A DNA stretch of 64,000 nt from Flavonifractor sp. An112 (GTDB lineage Bacteria; Bacillota; Clostridia; Oscillospirales; Oscillospiraceae): NCBI RefSeq assembly GCF_002161085.1, contig NZ_NFLU01000006.1, positions 1 through 64,000 on the forward strand, written 5' to 3'. The translations under genes were made by a program, and so were the position numbers. This document shows positions 24,588 to 34,900 of the stretch, piece after piece (positions within the stretch are counted from its first letter, which is position 1; every line of letters starts with the position of its first letter). The notes under the pieces were generated by a model, which did not search any database, was not told the origin of the DNA, and saw only the letters and a list, made by a program, of their open reading frames with translations.

Positions 24588-26204
24588 ATGTTAAGACAAG
24601 CCACCCAAAACCTCATTACCGCCCTTTATCCGAGATTGTCCCACGAGGATGAATTGCAAGGCGAGAGTAATTCCATATCGAACCAAAAAAGGATACTCGA
24701 AACCTACGCAAAACAGAACGGCTTTACCAATCTGCGCTGGTACACCGACGACGGTTTTTCCGGCGCGAACTTCCAGCGGCCCGGATTTCAAGCCATGCTT
24801 GCGGACATTGAAGCCGGGAAAGTGGGTACGGTCATCGTCAAGGACATGAGCCGGTTAGGGCGAAACTACTTGCAGGTAGGGTTTTACACGGAAATGCTGT
24901 TCCCTCAAAAGGGTGTGCGTTTTATCGCTGTCAACGATAATGTGGACAGTGCCAGCGAGGGCATGGACAACGATTTTACCCCGCTGCGAAATCTGTTCAA
25001 TGAATGGCTGGTGAGAGATACGAGCAAGAAAATCAAGGCAGTGAAAAAGTCAAAAGGCATGAGCGGCAAGCCTGTTACCAGCAAGCCGGTTTACGGCTAT
25101 GTGATGGACGAGGACGAGAATTTTATTATAGACGAGGAAGCCGCCCCGGTGGTGCAGCAGATTTACCAGCTTTGCCTTGCCGGGAACGGCCCGACCAAGA
25201 TTGCCCGTATGCTGACGGAGCAGCAAATCCCCACGCCGGGGACGCTGGAATATCAGCGGACAGGCAGCACCCGCCGTTATCACCCAGGCTATGAGTGCAA
25301 ATGGGCGACCAACACCGTCGTTCATATCCTCGAAAACCGAGAGTACACCGGATGTCTGGTGAACTTCAAAACGGAAAAGCCTTCTTATAAGGTCAAGCAC
25401 AGCATAGAGAACCCCGTCGAGAAGCAGGCCATTTTCGAGAACCACCATGAGCCGATCATCGACAAGGAAACATGGGAACGGGTGCAGGAGTTACGCAAAC
25501 AGCGCAAACGCCCGAACCGCTACGATGAAGTGGGGCTGTTCTCCGGGATTTTGTTCTGCGCCGACTGCGGCCATGTGCTGTATCAGCAGCGGTATCAGAA
25601 CAAAGACCGCAAACAGGACTGCTACATCTGCGGCAGCTACAAGAAGCGCACCCGCAACTGTACGGCGCACTTTATCCGCACCGATCTGTTGACCGCTGGT
25701 GTCCTGGCAAATCTCCGGCAAGTGACCGAATACGCAGCCAAGCATGAGAGCCGGTTTGTGAAACTACTTGTCCAGCAGAACGAGATCGGCGGCAAGCGAA
25801 AGACCGCCGCAGCCATCAAGCAGCTTGAACAGGCGCAGGAACGCATTTCTGAAATCAGCCGCATTATCAAGCGGCTGTATGAGGACAATGTAAACGGCAA
25901 AATCAGCGATGAGCGTTTCATGGAACTGTCGGCTGACTACGAAGCCGAGCAAGCGGAGCTGAAAAAGAGAGCCGCCGCCCTGCAAGCCGAACTGGACAAG
26001 TCACAGGCAGCTACCGTCAACGCCGAGAAATTTATGGGCATTGTCCGCAAGCACCTTGCCTTTGAAGAACTGACCCCCACTCTCTTGCGGGAAATGATCG
26101 AGAAAATTGTGGTGCATGAGTGCAGCTATGATGAGAACGGCACCCGCAGGCAGGACATTGAGATTTATTACAGCTTTGTCGGCAAGATTGACTTGCCCGA
26201 ATAA
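24588..26204 (+). CDS. Large serine recombinase (TnpX-like)
   Basis: 538 residues. Resolvase catalytic domain (1-150) with the nucleophile Ser18 in ALYPRLSHEDELQGESNSI and the arginine region KDMSRLGRNYLQVG. A recombinase domain (about 160-270) and zinc-ribbon domain (LFCADCGHVLYQQR…CYICGSYKK, about 320-350) follow, then a coiled coil (about 395-475). It catalyses excision and insertion of the IME. It lies 88 bases from attR, as is usual, and the target maff2 follows from the inferred junctions. AACGGAGGATTTT precedes the ATG. Confidence 0.95.
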   Translation: MLRQATQNLITALYPRLSHEDELQGESNSISNQKRILETYAKQNGFTNLRWYTDDGFSGANFQRPGFQAMLADIEAGKVGTVIVKDMSRLGRNYLQVGFYTEMLFPQKGVRFIAVNDNVDSASEGMDNDFTPLRNLFNEWLVRDTSKKIKAVKKSKGMSGKPVTSKPVYGYVMDEDENFIIDEEAAPVVQQIYQLCLAGNGPTKIARMLTEQQIPTPGTLEYQRTGSTRRYHPGYECKWATNTVVHILENREYTGCLVNFKTEKPSYKVKHSIENPVEKQAIFENHHEPIIDKETWERVQELRKQRKRPNRYDEVGLFSGILFCADCGHVLYQQRYQNKDRKQDCYICGSYKKRTRNCTAHFIRTDLLTAGVLANLRQVTEYAAKHESRFVKLLVQQNEIGGKRKTAAAIKQLEQAQERISEISRIIKRLYEDNVNGKISDERFMELSADYEAEQAELKKRAAALQAELDKSQAATVNAEKFMGIVRKHLAFEELTPTLLREMIEKIVVHECSYDENGTRRQDIEIYYSFVGKIDLPE

Positions 26205-26212
26205 CCGCCCGA

Positions 26213-26245
26213 CCTATCCGACACAATGGCCAAGTGTCGGATAGG
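26213..26245 (+). terminator. Terminator of the serine recombinase
   Basis: Twelve-bp perfect arms CCTATCCGACAC/GTGTCGGATAGG, then AACGGCAAAATTTTTT. It also shields maff2 and downstream genes from element transcription. Confidence 0.85.
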
Positions 26246-26291
26246 AACGGCAAAATTTTTTGCACTTCTATTGCTTCTTTATCACACATAA

Positions 26292-26390
26292 GCAAAGTCC
26301 CAGGGCATGAAGCAGCTCATGGCTGGCGCTGGCGTCGCCGTGGTCGGCATGGTCCTCGTACCCCTGCTCTCCAGCCTGTTCACCGTCTGA
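26292..26390 (+). pseudogene. maff2, 3' fragment
   Basis: Encodes AKSQGMKQLMAGAGVAVV and on to LLSSLFTV and TGA. It completes the fragment at 15023-15120 in frame once the IME is removed. Bases 26292-26296 (GCAAA) are the attR core. An internal ATG (26307) could give a short peptide but no ribosome site is obvious. Confidence 0.88.
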
Positions 26391-26473
26391 TCGCTCACGC
26401 CGTTAAGCTGTCATAAGAAATCCTTGCCGCCCCTGCCCCCACGCGGGGGCGGCTGAAAGGAGGTTGACACCGT

Positions 26474-27324
26474 ATGGATTTCTTACTGGATGCCCTTACC
26501 AACTGGCTCAAGGAAATGCTGGTGGGCGGCATCATGGGAAACTTATCGGGGATGTTCGATAGCGTAAACCAGCAGGTTGCAGACATTGCGACACAGGTGG
26601 GTCAGACCCCTCAGGGCTGGAACGGTGATATTTTCAATATGATTCAGAGCCTCTCCAACTCCATCATGGTGCCGATTGCTGGCGTGATCTTGGCCATCGT
26701 GATGACGCTGGAGCTGATTCAGATGATTACCGACCGAAACAACCTGCATGATGTGGACACCTGGATGATCTTCAAATGGGTGTTCAAATCTGCCGCCGCC
26801 ATTTTGATCGTCACAAACACATGGAATATCGTCATGGGTGTATTCGACATGGCGCAAAGTGTGGTAGCGCAGGCGGCAGGTATCATCGGTTCTGACGCTT
26901 CCATCGACATCTCCTCTGTTATGGGCGATATGGAGACCCGGCTGATGGAAATGGATTTAGGTCCGTTGATTGGCTTATGGGTGCAGTCGCTCTTTATTGG
27001 CATTACCATGTGGGCGCTTTACATTTGTATCTTTATCGTGATCTATGGCCGTATGATTGAGATTTACCTTGTGACTTCGGTGGCCCCTATTCCTATGGCT
27101 ACCATGATGAGCAAGGAATCGGGCGGCATGGGCCAGAATTATCTACGCTCCCTCCTTGCTCTGGGCTTCCAGGCATTTCTCATCATCGTCTGCGTGGCGA
27201 TTTATGCCGTGCTGGTACAGAAATCATCATGGCTATCTGGAGCTGTGTGGGCTATACGGTCCTGTTGTGCTTTACGCTCTTTAAGACCGGAAGCCTTGCA
27301 AAAGCTGTGTTTAACGCACACTAA
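26474..27324 (+). pseudogene. VirB6/TrbL-like channel protein, 3' frameshift
   Basis: Multi-helix membrane protein of the conjugation channel. Residues 1-249 are normal (start MDFLLDALTNWLKEMLVGGI, five or more membrane helices). After CVAIYAVLVQ (27220) the frame is wrong. The expected C-terminus, AIWSCVGYTVLLCFTLFKTG…FNAH, is encoded in another frame (about 27229-27324, ending TAA). A small deletion with frame change just after 27220 explains this. GAAAGGAGGTTGACACCGT precedes the ATG. Confidence 0.8.
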
Positions 27325-27344
27325 CCAGAAAGGAGGAAATCCCA

Positions 27345-27812
27345 TTGGCTTATGTACCCGTACCCAAGGATCTTACGAAAGTCAAAACCAAGGTCGCGTT
27401 CAATTTAACCAAGAGGCAGCTGGTCTGCTTCAGCGGCGGGGCGCTCATCGGCGTACCGCTTTTCTTCCTGCTTCGGGGGCCTGCGGGAAACAGCGTGGCA
27501 GCCATGTGTATGATGCTGGTCATGCTGCCCTTCTTCATGCTGGCGATGTATGAAAAACACGGCCAGCCCTTGGAAAAGATCGTGGGGAATATTATCCGTG
27601 TCACGGTGATCCGCCCCAAGCAGCGCCCGTACCGCACCAATAACTTCTATGCCGTGTTGCAGCGGCAGGCAAATCTTGACGAGGAGGTGTACGACATTGT
27701 TTACGGCAATCAAAAGCTGGCTGCACCGGCTGTTCGGAAAAACCGAGGAAAAAGCTGTGCAGCCGGTCAGGACAAAGAAAAAGCTGTCCCGCGCCGACAG
27801 AAAGCAGATTGA
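27345..27812 (+). CDS. PrgI-family conjugation protein
   Basis: 155 residues. Two membrane helices (about 27-70) in the order typical of PrgI/TcpE-like proteins that partner the VirB4 ATPase. The start is TTG 27345 (M-AYVPVPKDL) after AAAGGAGG. It overlaps the virB4 start by about 115 bases in another frame, as in related ICEs. Apparently complete. Confidence 0.82.
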   Translation: MAYVPVPKDLTKVKTKVAFNLTKRQLVCFSGGALIGVPLFFLLRGPAGNSVAAMCMMLVMLPFFMLAMYEKHGQPLEKIVGNIIRVTVIRPKQRPYRTNNFYAVLQRQANLDEEVYDIVYGNQKLAAPAVRKNRGKSCAAGQDKEKAVPRRQKAD

Positions 27813-28737
27813 GGCTGCCATTGCCCGTGCCAACCGCACAGACAAAAAGGAGAAATCGGCTCAGGACAGTATTCCCTATGAACGAATGTGGCCGGATGGT
27901 ATCTGCCGGGTATCAGACGGTCACTACACAAAGACCATCCAATTCCAGGACATCAACTATCAGCTCTCACAGAACGAGGACAAAACAGCGATCTTCGAGG
28001 GCTGGTGTGATTTCCTCAACTACTTCGACAGCTCGATCAAATTTGAGCTGTCTTTTTTGAATCTTGCAGCATCCAAAGAGACTTTTGCCCGTGCCATTTC
28101 CATTCCTCTCCAGGGGGATGACTTTGACAGTATCCGGGTTGAGTACATGACCATGCTGCAAAACCAGCTGGCAAAGGGCAACAACGGCCTTATCAAAACC
28201 AAGTATCTCACCTTCGGCATTGACGCGGACAGCATCAAATCGGCCAAACCCCGTTTGGAGCGTATTGAGACCGACATTCTCAATAACTTCAAGCGTCTGG
28301 GCGTGTCTGCCGAGACTCTGGATGGTAAGGCAAGACTTGCCCAGCTCCATGGAATCTTCCACATGGATGAGCAGCTGCCGTTCCGCTTCGATTGGGATTG
28401 GCTCCCGTCCAGCGGCCTGTCCACCAAGGACTTCATCGCGCCGTCTGGGTTTGAGTTCCGCACTGGCAAGCAGTTCCGTATGGGTAAAAAATACGGGGCT
28501 GTTTCTTTTTTGCAGATTCTCGCGCCGGAGCTGAATGACCGGATGCTGGCCGATTTTCTGGATATGGAATCCAACTTGATTGTCAGCCTGCATATCCAGT
28601 CCGTGGACCAGATCAAGGCCATCAAGACGGTCAAGCGCAAGATCACTGACCTGGACAAATCCAAAATCGAGGAACAGAAAAAAGCCGTCCGTGCCGGATA
28701 CGATATGGACATCATTCCCTCCGACCTTGCCACCTAA
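27697..28737 (+). pseudogene. VirB4/TraE ATPase, 3' truncated
   Basis: About 346 of some 800 residues: the N-terminal CagE/TrbE/VirB domain up to AGYDMDIIPSDLAT, where a stop replaces the rest. Both Walker motifs are therefore missing. TTG 27697 (FTAIKSWLHRLFG) follows GAGGAGGTG. Right of 28738 no ICE sequence is recognisable, so this is the right border of the remnant. Confidence 0.85.
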
Positions 28738-28938
28738 GGTCATGTGCGTCTCCCCCTTCTAGGCCGGAAACGGTTCAAGGCCTGCTCAGTTACCATGATA
28801 GCGGCAAGCACACAGAAACACAAGGGCAGGATTATAAAGTTTTTATAAAATCCGAACCTTCTGGACAAGCAGAAGAAATCCGGCTGCACAACAAGTGCAG
28901 CCGGATTTCTCCTTTGGTCTTTGACGTTGTCTATTTGA
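28738..28938. other. Junction between ICE remnant and host
   Basis: About 200 bases. The first 130 resemble nothing I know; then comes the bidirectional terminator at 28876-28908 serving the giant SLH gene. No gene supported. Confidence 0.5.
28876..28908. terminator. Terminator of the giant SLH gene
   Basis: Arms AAATCCGGCTGCAC and GTGCAGCCGGATTT, loop AACAA, 31 bases past the minus-strand stop, with A/T-rich flanks on both sides. Confidence 0.75.
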
Positions 28939-31900
28939 TTATTTCGCCACGTTCTTGCAAAAACGAGTCAGGATCTCAGCTACTTCCGCACGGGTAGCTG
29001 TTCCGGTGGGATCCAGCGTATTGCCGCCCTTGCCTTTGAGCAGGCCGGAACCGCAGGCCCACTGCATGGCGGGAATGGCATACTCGCCGATCTCATCAAA
29101 ATCAGCATAGGACAAAATGTTGGTGTCCTCACCCACAGAGACATCGTAGCCTTTGTACTGAGCATAGCGGTACAGGATGGTTGCCATCTGCTCACGGGTG
29201 ATGTTGTCCTCAGGGGCAAAGGTGCTGTTGCCATAACCCTTTACAATACCGATGTCCGCGGCCCAGTTTACCGCTTCGGTGTACCACATGCCTGCTTTCA
29301 CGTCCTGGAAGACATCGGAAGAGTTCTCCGGACTTCCCTCCAACCGCCACAGGATGGTGGCGATCATGCCGCGGTTCAGATTCAGGTGGGGTGCAAACAG
29401 CCGGCTGCTCACGCCGTTCATCATGTCGTGGTAGTAGACGTACTCCACAGAGTCGTGGAACCAGTCGTCCGCATCCACGTCGTCAAACAGATCCTCCACC
29501 GGCGTCCGGGCAGCAAACCGGGCAGTGACCTTCACAGAGGCATCGGGCATCTTAAACTCGTACTTGCCGTCGCCCTTGTCGTCCAGCTTCACATCGTCGC
29601 CGTCCGCATCGGTAACGGTAAGGGTCTCCAGGATGTATCCCTCTTCGGGTGTGACGGTGAGTGTGACGGTTTTTCCTGCGGCCGCAGATTTCTTATCGGC
29701 AGTTACGGTACCATTTTCAGACTTCTCCACGATGATATCATGGCTGCTGACGGTTCCGCCGCCGCCACCGCCGCCTCCTCCGCCGCCGCCACCGGAGGAC
29801 TGGGCCTCAAACTCGGCCTTGACGGCCACGGCCTGCTCGTCGCCTGTTACGGTGTAGGTGCCGCCGTTGGAGAAGTTGGTGCCATTGACGGTAAGGCTCT
29901 TCAGTTTGTAGTCGCTTGCCGGGGTGGCAGTGATGATCAGCTGGTCTCCCGCCTGGAGGCTGGTGTTGGCAGGCAGATCCACGCCGTTGCGCTTCACGGT
30001 GACAGTACCGTTCGCGCCGCAGTCGATGGTCAGCGGGATACCGGCTACCGCGGTCACATTCAGGCCGATTTCGCCCTGCACGTTCCGGATGGTTACAGTC
30101 CAGCTGCCGTCCGGATTGGCCTTGATCTCCGCGTTCACGTCGGCCACAGTCACCGCGGTAACGGCGTAGGCGTCCGCAGGCTTGACCGTAAAGGTCAGGT
30201 CGCCGCCCTTGCGGATCTCGCCGGCCGGGTTGGTGTCGTACGGGGCGCGGGTCACATTCTCCACGGTGTAGCCGGTGCCGTTGCCGGGAGTGGCAAAGCC
30301 CGCATAGGCTTCAAACTCCACGGTGATGACGGTGTTCTCGGCCAGGTAGTCCAGCGTCAGGGTTCTGGACAGGGGATGCATGGTGAGACCCAAAGCCTCC
30401 AGATTGTCCCCGGTGACCGTCTCGCCATTTACCGTCCAGGCCTTGACCATCTGACCAGGTTCGGGAGCAGCGGTAATGACGACAGTGCTGCCGCCCACCA
30501 GCTGGACTTTGGTACCGGCAGTGATGTTGGTCTCGCCGGACACACCGGATGCGGTGCCGCCGGTGCCGGTAACGGAGTACTGGATGGTGTAGTAGGTGGC
30601 CACAGCAAAGTCCGCGCCGACAGTGATGTCATCGGTCACGGTGAGGGTGATGGTGCTGCCGGTCTGGCCGGCGGCATCGTCTGTCCAGCCGTCGAACATC
30701 CAGTTGGCATCGGCGGTGGCGGTAAAGGTCACCTCCGTGCCGTCAGGCACCGTATCGCCGGAGGCAATGGGCTTGCCGTTGGCGGCGGCAGTGATGGTGC
30801 CGTGCTGAGGTTCAGTGATGGTAATGGTGCGCTGGGGAATGGCCTCCAGAACCGCCTGAATGGTGAGCGTCTGATCCAGAGCCTTCACAGTAGCGGTGGC
30901 CTTGTCGGCGCTAACCACTGCATCGGCAGGCAGGTCGCTCCAGCTGGCTACCCGGTAGCCCTCAACCGGCTTCACAGTAAAGATAACTTCCGCGCCGCCG
31001 GAGAGCAGATCGCCAGAGGCAAAGCTGCTGCCGTTGGCGGTGGCAGTGATGGTACCCATCGTCTCGTCACTGACGCTGTAACTTACCGCAAGATCCGGCG
31101 TGGCAGTGAAGCGGGTCTCCACGGTCACGTCCGCAACCACATCGCTGAGGGTGTAGGTCAGGTCGGTGGCGCTTTCGTCCTTGACGCCGTCAACGTACCA
31201 GCCGTCGAAGTTGAAGCCGGTGTTGGCCTGGGCGGTGAAAGCAACAGCGGTACCGAAGTCCACATAACCGCCGCTGGTCAGGGCTGCACCGGCAGCGCCA
31301 TCCACAGTGCCGCTGGCGCTGATGATGCCGTTGGCTGCGGAGAAGGTCACGACGGGTTTCTTCGCAAAGGTGACCGTGAAGTTTGTGTTTTCAAAGATCT
31401 TGTAGGTGGAGCTTTGCTCCCCGTTGGCTTTGGCAGTATTGGTGTATATGGTCTGGTCTGCCGCCTGGATGCTCTCCACCACATAGCCCGCCTCCGGCGT
31501 GGCAGTGATGGTAAGCTCCTCATCATAGCGAATGGTGCCGGTGATGTCAGCGGTGCCGCCGGCGCCCGGGGTCACCTGAGCACTCAGTTCCTCGCCCCAC
31601 AGCTCTGCCACCACAGTGGCGTTTCCGGTGGGCGCCAGGGTGAAAGTGGTGTCGGTGATGGGGTTGCCATCGCCGTCCATCTGCACGGTTCCGTTCACCG
31701 TCCACTGCTTCACTTCGTAATGCTCGCCAGGTACCACAGTGAAGGTCACGGGCAGCACGGTGGCGCCGCCGCTGGTGAAGGGCTCCGTTCCGCCACCATC
31801 CGTGGGCGTGGTGGCGGTCAGGCTGCCGTTGCCGGGCTGATCGAAGAACACCTGGGGCGCTCCCGCCTCAAACTGGACGGTGACAGTCTTGGCTGCATCC

Positions 31901-34900
31901 GGCGTCAGCGTCAGAGTGGCCACGGTGTAGGTCTGGCCGTTGGTGGTATAGACCTGACCGTCCACAGTCCACTCCTTCACCCGGTAGCCGGTGTCGGCGT
32001 CAGCGGTGAAAGTGACGGTTCCGCCCTCATAGACGCTGGTACTGCCGGAAACGGCAGCGCTTACGTCCTCGTCAGTGGCATAAGCATCCATGCCCTTGCG
32101 CTCCACGTCGGCGGCCAGGGTACCGAAGTCGCCGCTGCCGTCGTTGTCGGTATCCACCACGGAGAAGTCGACCCGGTGTTTATTCAGGGCGGCCCAGGCC
32201 TGGGGAACCGCTCCGTCGGTGGTCACACTGGCCACGGTGTAGGTCATGGTGTCGGTGGTGCTTCCATCGCCGTCAATGTAAGAGGGATTGATATTGCTGC
32301 CGCTCAGCGCTCCTACCACATAGCCCTTGTCGGGCGTGAGGGTGACGGTGATGGCGGTGCCGTAGTCCACATAGTCGCCGTCCTGCACGACGGTGTCAGC
32401 CACGCCGTTGACGGTGCCCTTGACCTCCACGGTGCCGCCGGTTTCGTCCACAATGGTGAGCACCGGCTTCTTGGCGATGGTGACGGTGACGGTGGTGTCG
32501 GCGTTGAGACTGTTCAAAACCGCTGTTTTGCCGCTGGCCACCACGTTGTCGCTCCACTCTGCCACATAGTAGGCATCATTCAGGGTCAGGGTGAAGTCCA
32601 CGGAAGTATAGGCGGTCTGGCGATCGCCGTTGTTCAGCTCCACCCCGCTGCTGGAGGCAGTCAGGGCAGCGGCAGCTTCTGCGGGTCCCTGGCTACCGTC
32701 CGCCATCTCAACGTTCCAGGACAGCTGGTAGCTCTGAGCGGAGGAGACTTTCACGCGGATGTAGAAGGTCTCACCGGTGAAGTTATGGACGGTGATGCTC
32801 TCCTTGCTGCCGGAGCCGGGGATGGCAGTCCAGGTAGCGCCGTCGGTGCTGCTCTGCCACTCGGTGACGCGGGTGTTGTCACTGCCGCCCTGGATCCGGG
32901 CGGTAAATACCAGGCTGCCGTTCTGCTGGACGGTGTAGGCGCTGCTTTCAGGCTGGAGTACATTGCCCTCCAGGTCTTTCACTTCCACCGTAGCGGCGGA
33001 GGTGACTTGCTCGCTGGCATCCACCGCGTCGCCGATGACTACCTTGGTATCAGCCTTCTGGGCAAAGTTCACGACCACGGTGCAGCCTTCGGAGATGTCC
33101 TCCAGGGTCAGCACATCCTCGCGGTAGTTCTCGCCGGTGGGCCAGGTGTAGGTCTTACCGTTTACCGTCCAGTAGTCTACCATGTACCCTTCAGCGGGGA
33201 CGGCGGTAAAGGTGACATTCGCGCCGTAGGAGACCTGGCTGCCGGAAGTAATGGAATTTCCGGAACCGTCCTGAGCGGTCACGCTGCCGTTTTCACCGGC
33301 ACTGAAGGTGACCTGATTCTGGCTGTTGGTAAAGGTGACATACACGGTGATGGCGTCACGGTACTTGCTGAGATCCAGCGTCAGCGTTTGGCCGCCGTTT
33401 TCAAATTTCTGGATTCCCTCGGTCTGTTCCGCTCCGTTCACATTCCACTTCTCCACCGCGAATCCGTTGGCAGGAATGGCGGTGAACTTCACGTCCTGAG
33501 TGGTGGAAACTGCGGTGCCGGTAGAGATGACATACTCGCTGTCCTCAATGCGGGCGCCGGTAATGCTGCCGTTCTCGCCGGCACTGAAGTTGACAGTCAC
33601 CGTATCGCTTTCCCGATACAGTGTCGCGGAGCGGAGAACCACGTTGTAGCGGGACTGGATGGCTTTGGCCTCCGCACTCAGATCCTGCCCCTCCTGAGTC
33701 CAGGACAGGGTCACGGGGAAACTGCCGTACTGATCCGTCTGCATGGCTCCGTCGTCACCGTAGAGGCTGCAGGAAACTTGCACTGCAGCCTGGAGTTCCT
33801 TGTCGGACACGGCGGGCTCTTCGCTGACAGTGATGCCGCTCAGGGTCTCGGGCAGGGTTTCCTCATCCCAGGAAGGAGTCAGGGTAAGGTTGGTCTTGCT
33901 GATGGTGAGCATGGCCGTGGCAACTACCTTGCCGTTTACCTTTGCGGTAAAGGAATAGCTGCCGGCAGCGGCAGGCGTGTAAGAGCTGCCGGTGATGGCA
34001 CTGCTGTTGTTTAGGAAGTATTTTGTGCCGCTTACGTCAGTCCACTGGCCCGGCGTACCGGACACGCCAGCTGCGGTACGGCTCTGGAGCGTCAGGTTGA
34101 AGGCCTGGCCGCTGCTGTAGTTTGCGTTGGAAACCACTTCTCCGCCGCGCTTCACCAAGAGCTGGTACTCCGTACCGGTCGCCACCTCACGGGCGTAATA
34201 ATAGCAGGTGGCGGTGCTGGAAAGGGTGGAAACGGTGGAGCGGGCTGTGGCCGTAATCTCATAGAGGCCGGGCGCGTTGGCAGTCCAGACTACGCTGCCG
34301 TCGCTGGGGGCAGAGAGGGCCGTCCTGCTGCCGGTGGAGATGTGGGTGATCACATAGTCCACGGTGGTGGTTACCGGGCTGCCGTCTTCCTGAACGGCAG
34401 AGGAAATGGTGATCTGGGTACCGGACTTTGCCACGGTCTGATCCGTGGTGCCGGACACGGTCTCCGCTTTTGTCACCACCGTCAGGGCTGCACTGTCGGC
34501 ATATTTGGCAGACGCATCATAGAGCGCGGTATCGGTTTTGTACCAGAAGATCGCGGACGCCGAAGTGCCCACACCTGTATAAACCTCAAACTTATAGCAG
34601 CCGTAGCCGGGCGTGCTGGCATCGCCCTCGTAGATATCGGTACCATTGGCCTGATCCACGACGATGGTCGCACTATTGTTTTTGTAAACTCTGCGGACAT
34701 CGGCATCATTACCGGGCTGTGCGGCCAGTTCTTTGTAGGAGCCATCCTGTTCCTTGGTATAATACCTTCCGTCATCCTGGTTATACCAGCACTCAGTTGT
34801 AGGCTTTCCGTCTTCAAAGAGATAGCTGCGGTAATAGGTAGTAGTAACAGCTTTTGCACCTTCGCCGGTGGTAACGGTCGCGGTTTCCCATGTGGATCGG

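Larger units (their letters stand above)
15116..26296. mobile_element. tet(W) IME inserted in maff2 by a large serine recombinase
   Basis: An 11.18-kb element bounded by GCAAA at 15116-15120 and 26292-26296. Contents in order: tet(W) with leader, methyltransferase, hairpin module, sigma-like and HTH proteins, mobC, relaxase, Cys-rich protein, RepA_N initiator, DnaC-like loader, TnpW-like protein, small helical protein, serine recombinase. Joining the two flanks at GCAAA restores the Maff2 sequence in frame (…NPGA|KSQG…). All its genes look intact, so it may still excise and be mobilized. Confidence 0.9.
12880..28737. mobile_element. Remnant of a Tn1549-like conjugative element, interrupted by IS110 and an IME
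   Basis: Gene order parA, parB', [IS110 fragment], maff2', [11.2-kb IME], 'maff2, VirB6-like, PrgI, VirB4' is that of Tn1549/CTn-type ICEs of Clostridia. What lies between parB and maff2 in such elements (including the coupling protein) is missing, and everything after the first third of VirB4 is missing. No integrase of its own is present. It cannot transfer itself. Confidence 0.75.

Noticed and set aside
29386-34014. A 1542-codon open frame on the plus strand
   Set aside because: It is antisense to the giant SLH gene, arises from the GC-rich codon pattern, has a His/Gly/Val-rich composition without domains, and has no ribosome site.
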